From Terasakiella brassicae (lineage in GTDB: Bacteria > Pseudomonadota > Alphaproteobacteria > Rhodospirillales > Terasakiellaceae): DNA of 64,000 nt. The number at the start of each line of letters is the position of its first letter. Position 1 is the first letter of the stretch. A program made the position numbers and the translations under genes. Where the stretch lies: contig NZ_BMHV01000003.1 of NCBI RefSeq assembly GCF_014641495.1, positions 124,001 to 188,000 of the forward strand, written 5' to 3'. The notes under the pieces were generated by a model. That model worked only from the letters and a program-made list of their open reading frames with translations. It had not been told where the DNA came from and did not search any database. Below, one piece after another: positions 37,601-47,100 of the stretch.

Positions 37601-38110
37601 TAGACATTCAGTTTCAATGGTTTGCTGAATATGAGCCTCGCGCGTGTCTATATCCATTGCGCTTAGATCGGATTTTTCCAGAACAAGGGATAGATCAGCA
37701 TGAATTTTTTGAACGGGGTTTGCGTCTTTCAAGGGGAAACTGGTGCGTAAAATTTCATGGCGACGCACGATTTCGTTTAAGCTGCGTTCCAATGCGTTTA
37801 TGTTAAGCGCCCCCTTTAGACGCAGGGCAGCGGGCATGTTATAGGCGGGACTGTCTTTTTCCAGTTGATCGACAAACCACAGACGTTGTTGGGCAAAAGA
37901 CAGGGGCAGGTCTTGATCCCGTGGTGTTGTGGTGATCGTTTGATGGTTCAGAAAATGCGCAAGCAATTCTTCTTTGCGTTGGGAAAGTTGGGCACTGAGT
38001 TCCTGTGTCATTACGCCTTTGGGGGCGTTGATGCGCAGTTTGTCATTTTCGCAGGAAAGGCGGATATCTTGATTTTCCAGCTCTTTCAACCAGTTTATCA
38101 GGTTTGTCAC
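34661..38110 (-). CDS. NRPS E (docking-C-A-T), substrate unassigned
   Basis: The 1149-residue module has a TubC-like docking domain (about 1-55, RINAPKGVMTQ), an LCL-type C domain (MHHIVSDGW near 199), an A domain (about 500-1000, YTSGSTGKPKG near 684) and a T domain (VGGYS, Ser near 1074), with a basic C-terminal tail. The pocket by alignment reads DLWNIGFVWK. It partly resembles codes recalled for Cys (DLYNLSLIWK) and Thr (DFWNIGMVHK), so no substrate is called. The start codon is GTG at 38108-38110, overlapping the TGA of D by 4 nt. Its docking domain is the expected partner of the EEFVL tail of D, and its carrier feeds the KS of F, giving a gamma-amino-beta-hydroxy acid. Confidence 0.93.
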   Translation of the reverse strand: MTNLINWLKELENQDIRLSCENDKLRINAPKGVMTQELSAQLSQRKEELLAHFLNHQTITTTPRDQDLPLSFAQQRLWFVDQLEKDSPAYNMPAALRLKGALNINALERSLNEIVRRHEILRTSFPLKDANPVQKIHADLSLVLEKSDLSAMDIDTREAHIQQTIETECLNPFDLQTAPLIRGQLLKVSGEEHILLLSMHHIVSDGWSIGIIGRELSVLYKAFSNNKSADLPELDIQYGDFSQWQKSWMEGTDYRQQLDYWTTHLKDAPHILDLPTDYARPALQTYHGKTHTTYLSGNVQKTLHQIAREAGGTLFMPLLAAFALHIRSYSAQNDLIIGSPIANRNRPEVEDLIGFFANTLPLRLQINTTETFTDLLKQVQRETLKAYENQDVPFEKIVENLNIERDLSRSPLAQVVFVLQNAPLHASGSTTAALDGLTLEPIAFESGTVRLDLEVHVWEERSGLKVEYIYNTDLFAPETIARMAANFEAVLLSVCAKHDTPLCHIHTLSDTEFKQLVTDANATSQPYPDDLCLHDVIAQHAQNTPDTPALVYDGHSLSYKELNERANQLAYWLSARGVCKGDRVGVCLDRGLDLIVSLLAILKTGAAYVPIDPIYPRERLKFLMEDSDATLLLCESKVAQDIKLEEITLNAPCYLLDHEHNLIKQESLKNISISVSSRDLAYVIYTSGSTGKPKGVQIQHHSVINLLHGVHPRLKASAKDVWTVFHSYAFDLSVWEIWSPLYSGGKLVIVSNTLTQDAHNFHQLLLDEKVTVLNQTPSFMRQLLSLPDFKEGAAQTLRVIICGGEALPQELGEQLLKLNIDLWNFYGPTEATVWSLIKQVHSASSPSGNVAIGQPIANTTALILDSDLNPVPIGAVGELHLGGQGLAVGYFKRPDLSHERFINSPFGRLYKTGDLVRRLPNGDFDYIARMDTQVKMRGYRIELGEIEQTLSKMNGLDHNVVIVREDQPGDQRLCAYLVGNLPPIHEIREFLKARLPAYMVPLIFVELDQLPLTPNGKIDRKNLPKPEKNQRLIQTAPSTQTLNADEQAIHQIWCEELGLKQVGIDDNFFDVGGYSFLLVKVCNRLRAAFQRDINVVDLFQYPTIRAIADFIDTDQTEREINTDQLEQRATKRRQGRVRRGRTMQTEQKV

Positions 38111-41100
38111 AGTACAAATTCCTCTCTTTCCTCTTGCATGGCTTCTTGCCGGGCGGCGAGTTCCCGTATGGTGGGGTTTTCAAACAGGGTGGTAATGTTC
38201 ATTTCCCCGCCAAAGGTCTGGCGCAGGCGGGTAATCATTTGCGTGCCCAGCAGGGAATGCCCACCCAGTTCAAAGAAATTGTCGTCAATTCCGATATCAC
38301 GCAGACCCAGTAAATTTTGCCAAATCACCACAATCTTTTGTTCGATTTGCGTAGCCGCCCCGATGTAATCCGTTTCCAGATCGGGACGTTCATAAAGGGT
38401 GTCGGGTGTTTCGTTTTCATCCTTGTTTATCGACCAGAACGGGGTGACCCATTTTTCAATGCGGGTCGGCAGATCGGTCACAGAAATAATGGATTGATCG
38501 GGCCAAGCGGTGGATTGCATCAGGTGATCAAAGGCAGCAAGGCCTTCTGTTTCCAAAATCGTGTTTTCATCGCGTGCTTTCAGGTTTAGGACCGGATCGT
38601 CATCGCCTTTCCAGCCATCCCAGCAAATGCTCAACCACGGTGTGTGATTGTCGCGGTTTTTAAGCTGGCAAAAGCTGTCCATAAAAGCATTGACCACTGC
38701 ATAAGGACCAAAGCGCAATCCACCAAGGACGGAAGACAGGGACGAAAATAAACAGACGAAATCCAGTTTATGATCTTTGAGGACTTGTTCCAGAACAAGG
38801 GTGCCCCGGACTTTGGGTTCTAAATGTTGACGATAGATATCCGGTGTGAGTTCTTCCAACGGATAATCCTGATCGGTGATACCTGCGGTATGGATTACAC
38901 CGTCCAGGGTGCCAAAATGTTCCACCGTCTGGGCAATTGCCGTTTGCATCTCATCAAGGTTGGCAACATTGGCGGGGATGGCCAGAACTTCTGCCCCCAA
39001 CTTTTTCAGTTCAGTGACTTTTTCCAACTTATCCTGTGTCATCTTGCGGGTGACAAGGGCGAGCTTGGCCTTGAAATTGAGCGCCAAATGTTTGGCGAAG
39101 ATAAACCCAAGATGCCCCAAGCCCCCGGTAATTAGAAGGGTGGCGCCTTCTTTTAAAGGCTTGTTCCCTGTTGGTGGGGCGGGTTCAAATGTTTGCACCC
39201 AACGATAACGCCCGCGATAGGAAACAAGCGGGTCGGATGTACAGGTTAAAATTTCTGCCCTTAATTGATCAACCATGCGCGGCGTGATGTTTTGGGTGGT
39301 GGCGAAGTCGACGCATTGGCACAGAATACCGGGAAATTCCTGTGCGATAACTTTCAACAGGGCACTCGCGCTGTAGATGGTCGGGTTTAAGGCTTCTTCA
39401 CCGTTGATGTCTTGGGTCTGGTTCAAGATGGTTTTTAAAACGGTGGTTTCTGCATTGTAATGCCGTCCGATGTTTTGGGCGATATGCAACAGGCTGATAA
39501 ATCCGTGATCCAGATCGGTTTCAAGGTTGTCTTGCCATTGGGCAGCCGGGCATTGAAAAGACCAGAAATGCAGGATGCCTTTTGGTGTCAGGTTGTTGCG
39601 TTCCAGTTGGTCGAACAATTGATTATAATCTGTGACTTCAACCGGATTCAGGGTGAAACCTGTGTCGATATTTCCACTGAAGGCATCTCCCTTATGAACG
39701 GTGATACCTTTCAGGCCCAGTTGGTCGGCAAATCCCAGATCATCGGCAAAGATCAGCCACGGTCCAAACGTATCGTCCAGATTAGGGCCTTTTATGGGTG
39801 CGCGCTGCCATGTAGAGACATTGAACCAGTCGTCCAGATTACGAAGCTTGCCTTGCGGGCGTTTCTTATGGGATTTGGTTTGGTTGGGGGCAATCCAGTA
39901 ACGTTTACGTTCAAACGGGTAAGTGGGCAGCGCGATACGGCGAGCTTGTTTTTTGTGCCAGAATGCCGTCCAGTCGATGTTGACACCATTGGTCCAAAGC
40001 CGTGCGAGGCTATGCAGGAGATAATCATGCCCATCCTGTTTGCCATAAACCCCTTGATGACATGCCAAGATGAGATGATCGGCTTGTTTGGCGTTATGTT
40101 GCTGGGCAAAGGTCGCAAGCGTATTGCCGGGGCCAAGTTCCAGCAAGATCGCCTTGTTGTTCTCCAACAAAACGCCAAGACCGTCGCTGAATTGAACGGA
40201 TTGTCGTAAATGTTGATACCAGTAAACCGGATTACAGGCCTGATCATCGCTTATCCACGTCCCGCTAAGATTAGAAAGAAACGGGCGTGTCGGGGCGTTT
40301 AGTTTAATCTGGTTAAAGGCCATTAGAAAATCATGTTCCAACGCTTCCATCGATGCGGAATGAAACGCGTGGGAGGTATAAAGGCGACGATAAGAAATTC
40401 CGTCTTTTTCAAGTTTTTGTTCCAGATCATCAATGGCGTCAAACGGACCGGATAAAACACTGAGGTTCGAACTGTTGCTTGCTGCCAAATCCAGACCATT
40501 GGTGAGATATCCTTGGGCCTGGTCGGGCGGAACATGCAGGGCGCACATGGCACCTGATGGCATGGATTGCATCAATTTGGCACGTGTGGCGACCAGAAGG
40601 CAGGCATCTTGCAGGCTGAACACACCGGACAGGCAAGCCGCCCCATATTCCCCGATGCTGTGCCCGATCAGATAATCGGGATGAATACCCCAACTTTCCA
40701 GCAACTTGGCACTGGCATATTCAAAGGCAAACAGCAATGGCTGGGTATAAACAGTCTGATTGATCCGTTCCTTATCCCCCCATATGGCATGCAGGTCTGT
40801 CTTGAGATGTGTGTTGAAATAGCCAAGCGTTTCATCAAAGGTGTCTTTAAAAACAGGTTCTTGGGGATAAAGGTCTTTGCCCATATCTGCAAATTGTGCC
40901 CCTTGACCGGAAAACATAAATGTCAGGGGGCGTTGTTCGCTTTCCGCCTTGCCTGTTATCGTTTTGACGATTTCTTGGCTGTCATGGACAAGTACGCAAC
41001 GATGGGCAAAGGTTTTGCGTCCCACATTTAATGTGTAGGCGACATTGGTGATGTTTATATCTGCGTGGGTGTTGAGATAATTTTCCAAATCTTTTTGTTG

Positions 41101-44100
41101 CGCTGCCAATGCCTGTTTCGTTTGGGCGGACAGGGTCAGAAGATGCGTTGTTTTTTCTATTTGTTGAGGGGTGGAAATATGCGGCGCTTCTTCCACAATG
41201 ACATGGGCGTTTGTACCGCCAATGCCCAAGGAACTGATCCCGGCGCGGCGTGGTTGTCCATTGTTGTCCCAATTCTGCGCTTTGGTCGGGATAAAGAACG
41301 GCGATTGGGTTAAATCCATTGCCGGGTTCAGGGTGTTAAAATGTAATTGTGGAGGGATGGTTTTATGTTTCATGGCCATCACCGCGCAAATCAAGCTGGC
41401 CACCCCGGCGGCTGTATCGGTATGGCCGATATTGGCCTTGACGGACCCGATGGCACAGGTCGATGGTTTCCCGGGTCCAAAGGCAGTGCTGAGGGCGGCA
41501 ATTTCAATGGGGTCCCCCATCGGGGTGCCGGTGCCGTGGGCGCAGATATAACCAATGGATTGTGGATCAATACCTGCATTGTCATAGGCTTTTTTGATGA
41601 CGCCAACCTGACCGTCCACAGATGGGGCGGTATATCCGGCCTTTAGGGCCCCATCATTGTTAATGGCGGACCCTTTGATAAGGCCATGGATGATATCATT
41701 ATCATTTATGGCCTTATCCAGCGGTTTTAACAGGACAATGCCCATGCCACTTCCCGGGATGGTGCCTTTGGCGGTTTCATCAAAGGGACGGCAATGACCA
41801 TCGGGGGACAGGATCATACCATCCTGATAAAGATAGCCCGCCTGATGCAGCACATTGGCCGATATGCTGCCTGCCAATGCCATATCACATTCCCCGGATT
41901 GCAGGCTTTGACATGCCATATGAACGGCAACCAAGGATGTTGAACACGCCGTTTGTACCGACACACAAGGCCCTTGCAGGTTCAGCTTATAGCCCGCAGA
42001 CGTGGCAATATAATCTTTATCGTTGCTGATCTCGACCTGATAGAGTTGGGCGGTGCCGTCTTCGTCCAATGTGGGTTCGACGTGATGGCTTAAATAAGTC
42101 GTTGCGCCTTGTCCGGCAAAACATCCGATGACCGGGCGATTGGTTTGATCGTTCGCATATCCGGCTTGTTCCAGTGTTTCCCAAGCGCCTTCTAAGAACA
42201 GGCGTTGTTGCGGGTCCATCACTTCGGCTTCGCGTGCGTTAAACCCGAAAAACGGGGCATCAAATTGATCGAGACCGTCCAGAACAGCACAGCCGGGGAC
42301 ATAGTCGGGATGATGAATTTGTTCCCCATCGGCCCCGCGTTTTAAAAGGGTGTCTGTATCAAAAAATGTGACGGATTCTACCTTGTTGCGCAGGTTGTCC
42401 CAATATTCGTCCACCGTGCGGGCACCGGGGAAACGACACGTCATGGCGATAATGGCAATATCCTGATTTTGCGGTTTGTCCTGTTTTACAACGCGTTGAG
42501 CCGTTTGTTCAGTGACCTCTTTCGGGTTTAAAAATTGGGCAAGTGAAGCAATGGTGGGATATTGAAACATGGTCACAAGCGGGAAGTCGCGCGCAAACCT
42601 GTCTTGAACACGACGATGCAGGCGCGCCATTAACAGGGAATGCCCGCCCAATTCAAAGAAATTGTCATGCACGCCAATGGCGTCATGCCCCAACAGGTCT
42701 TTCCATAGGGCGATGAGTTTTTGTTGCGTGGCGGTTTGTCCTGCCTGATTGACAGGGGTAGATGGTTTGACCTGCGGAGCGGCTAAGGATTTTTTATCGA
42801 CCTTGCCGTTGGGCAGTTGCGGAAAGCTGTCCACAAAAACAAAGGCTGCGGGCACCATGTGGGGCGGCAGGCTTTCCCCAAGGAAAGTGCGCAGATGGGT
42901 TATATCGGGTTGTGTGTTTTCACATCTCAAATAAGCCGCAAGGTTTTTGCCGGTTTGCGGATCCTCAAACGTGATGACAAGGGCTTGGCGAATAGCCGGG
43001 TGGGCCATAAGACGGGCTTCGATCTCACCCAGTTCAATGCGATAACCGCGAATTTTGACCTGATCATCAAAACGTCCCAGATATTCCAGATTACCGCACG
43101 CCAACCAGCGTCCCGTATCCCCGGTGCGATAAAGCACTTGATGATGTTTGTCTGTGCTGTGTGGGTTTGCGACAAAAGCTTGGGTGGTTTTTTGTGGATT
43201 TTGCCAATATCCTTCGCCAACCCCGATACCGGACACGCAAATTTCGCCGGGTAATCCGATGGGAACCGGGTTTAAGGCATCGTCCAACACATACATGCGC
43301 ATATTGCCGATGGGGGACCCAATGGGCACATTGTGGGTTGTTTCTGGTAGTTTTTCACGTAAGACATATTGGCAGACATCGTCTGCGGCCTCACTTGGGC
43401 CATAGGCATTGATCAAAGGCACATGGGGCAACACATCCAGCCAGCGATTAACCAACGCGACCGAGGCCGCCTCCCCCGTCACCATTCCCCATTCCAGCTT
43501 GTTTGTTGACGCTGTATCTGTTTCTTCAATCAAGGCGATGAGTTCATCCAGCACAACGGGCACCAGTTCAATGACCGTGACGTTTTCATCACAAATCAGT
43601 TGATAAAGGGCTTTTGGCGTACAAACGGTGTGGAAATCGGCGACCACACACGTTCCGCCAATTAACACAGGGCCGAGGAATTGCCAGATGGAAATATCGG
43701 ATGAGGACGGCGCACTTTGTAAAAAGACACTGTCTTCGTGAAAGGACATGGCCTCAAATTCAGCAAAGATATGATTAAGCGCCCCGTTATGACGCACAAT
43801 CGCACCTTTGGGTTGCCCGGTTGACCCGGATGTATAGATCATATAGGCGCGATCGGTTGGCGTGTTGACAAGATCAATATCGTCTGCGCTTTGGCCTTCT
43901 AAAACAGTACTGTCCAGTCGTAGGGCCTGTACACCGTTTGCCAGCATACCTTCAAATTCTTGGCGGGTGATCACAGTAGCGGCCTGTGCATTTTCCAGCA
44001 TGTAGGAAATGCGCTCTTGCGGGTATTCCGGGTCAATCGACACATAAGCCGCCCCCGCCTTCATAATGCCAAGGATAGCGGCCAGAAAATCTGCGCTGCG

Positions 44101-47100
44101 ATGATCAAGGATTGCAACGAAATCATTTGGTTGGATACCGGATTGACGCAACCAATGGGCGATGCGGTTTGCCTGTTCATTCAGTTGTTGGTACGTCCAG
44201 CGTTGTGTGCCGGATACCACGGCGATTTTTTCCGGTGTGCGCGCGACTTGCTGCATAAAATGATGCGCAACCGTACTGTCGGTGGGATAGACCGCATCGG
44301 TTTGATTAAATTCGATCAGGACTTGGTGACGCTCTGTCCCATCCATCATATCCATGTGGGATAAGGGGGCCGATAGATCGTTCAGGGCGCAGCGGGCAAG
44401 GTTTTTAAAATGTTTGCCCATACGTTCCATTGTGGTGGCATCGAACAGATCGGTGCTGTATTTCAAAGAACAATGGAATTGCCCATTGCTTTCGATAATT
44501 TCAAAGGAAATATCAAATTGACCTTCCTGTTGGTTGATCTCATGCGGCAGAACATCCAACGTCCCCCAATGTAAGGGCTGATCGCCGCCTTCGATTAATT
44601 TGGCAACTAGATCTTTGGCCTTTTGCGGTTGCTGGAAGGTGAAATCAGTCTGGAAAATCGGTGTAACCCCAGCCTCCCGACTAGGATGCAGTTTTTCCAC
44701 CAAACGGGCAAAAGGATAATCTTGATGGGTCAGGGCGGATAGCACGATGGTCTTTGTCTGTTGGAGAAAATCCGCCCATGACAGATCGTGAGACAGGTTT
44801 TGGCGCATGACGACTGGATTGACGAAATGCCCAACGACCCCGTCATAATCTGATTTATTGCGCCCGGTTGTCGGGCAACCGATCAGGATATCATCCTGTT
44901 GGCTATAACGATGTAATAACAGGGAATAAAGCGATAACAAGGTCACATAGTCGCTCACCCCGGATTGTTGGGATAGATGTTTAAGCCCGTGTGTTATGTC
45001 TTTATCCAGCACGAAGGTATGGGTTGCCCCGTTATAGGATTGTACAGATGGTCGCGGTCGGTCTGTCGGCAGGGTCAAAACGGGTAAGGGGCCGCTAAGC
45101 GTATCCTGCCAGAAATTCCAGTCTTGCGTGGCCCGCTCACTGTTCAGGTATGCGGTCTGCGCCTGCGCGTAATCCTGATAACAAATGGGCAAGTCGGGCA
45201 GGACATTGCCGTTATTGAGTTGCGCAAATTCATCCAGTAACACCCAAAGGGACCAGCCATCACAGACGATATGATGGGTGACCAGTAATAATACAGTGTC
45301 GTGATCTGTTGTACGGATCAGATGGGTCCGAAAGAGAGGGCCGGTTTTCAGGTCGAACGGTTGGCGGTAGGCACGATCAAGGGCCGTTTGCAGGTCGTCA
45401 ACATTTTGCACATCTATTTCAAAGGGAATATCGGCTTGTACATGTTGAAGAATTTCATCACCCGATACAGATAGGCATGTGTTCAAAGTGGGATGGCGCG
45501 CAACAATGGTTTGCCAATTCTGCGTCATTTTCTCAAAGTCGATGTCCCCCTTCAGGTCCAAGGCAAAGGCCACGTTATAGGCAGGTGTTTCACCATCCAT
45601 TTCATGGATCAGCCATAAGGATTGCTGACCGGGGGTCAGGGGAAAGGCCTTTTGCTGTTTCTGTTTGGCAGGTCCAGACGTGGTGTCTATATGTTGATTG
45701 TTTGTGAGTTGTTGGGCAAGTTCCGTAATATTCATCCCGCCCATCAAATCGACGATTTGCAGGGTTGCGTTTGTGCGCCCTTCCACCACATTTTTGATTT
45801 CCAACGCCATTAGGGAGTCCATACCCAGCAGGCTGAGCGGTTCATCCTGTGGGAAATTTGTGGCCTCCAGCTTGAAAATTGGGGCTAGGGTGGTGCATAG
45901 GAAATCTGAAATTTTTTGAACGTCCAGATCCGCCAGATTAAGTTTGGAAGTTTCTTTTGAGGCAATGAGTTCCTGACAGATGGGCATGGTGCCAAGGGCC
46001 GCACGACGTTCCCCGAAAGGAAGAATGGCGAGGTAGTCTTGTGAGCTGCCTAAAAGACGGTCCATTAAAGCAATAGCGTCCTGCGAACCAACAGGATGAA
46101 GCAATTGTGTCGCCGGATCAAAATGGTCTGCGGCCATGCCCGCTTCTTTCCACGGCCCCCAGGCAAGGCTTAGTCCTTTTTTACCGTGTCTGCGACGATA
46201 TGCCATGAAGGCATCCATTGTGGCATTTGCACTTGCATATGCCCCCAACTCAGGTGAATTCAGTACAGCAGAAGCCGAGGACAAAGCGATAAAGAAATCA
46301 AGATCATCCTCGTTCAACACCTGATCCAAGGTCTGAAGGCCTTGGATTTTCGGGCTGAATTGTCGGGCGAAGGCTTCAAAATCCAATTGACAAGCCGGGG
46401 CACGTGTCGCGACACCGGCAGCGTGAATGACCCCTTTGATCGGTTGTGGGGCCTGATTTTGATACCAGTCTCCAAAAGCTTCCGTGTTTGAAATATCAAG
46501 GGCAACAGGGATGATATTGATATCTGTTTTTTCAAATTCCCCTAGGTCGGAAGGCACATTGCGGCCCATCAGGATGATGTTCTTCGCCCCTTTACGAGCC
46601 AGCATTTTGGCGCATTCGCGGCCAATGACCCCAAAACCGCCCGTAATTAGATAGCTTGCATCTTCATCCAAATCGATGGTTGTGGGGGATATGTCCGCAG
46701 GTGTTAATCTGGGAACCTCAACCCCGTTTTCTGTCAGGCGGAACTGATCTTCCTTATGGATTGTATCAATCAGATGACACAGGGTTTGAGGAACCGTATG
46801 TGCGCCCAGATCAATCAATCCCCCCCAATGGTGGCTTTCTTCGACGGCCAAGGTTCGCCCCAGTCCCCAGAAAGCAGCTTGATGGGGGGCTTCTGTCCAT
46901 GCGTTTTGGGTCATCAGCCATAAATCGACCGTGTGGCCTTTAATGTCCTTCACGGTAGAAATGATTTGTGCACTGAGTGGCGCGATACGGTCTGCATCTG
47001 CATGCAACAGTGAAAAATCAAGGAGATGAACGGGTAAGCCCTCTCCATCCAGACGGGGGAGGAGTTGATCACGTGTTATTTTTTCAGCTCGTTCCCCGGT

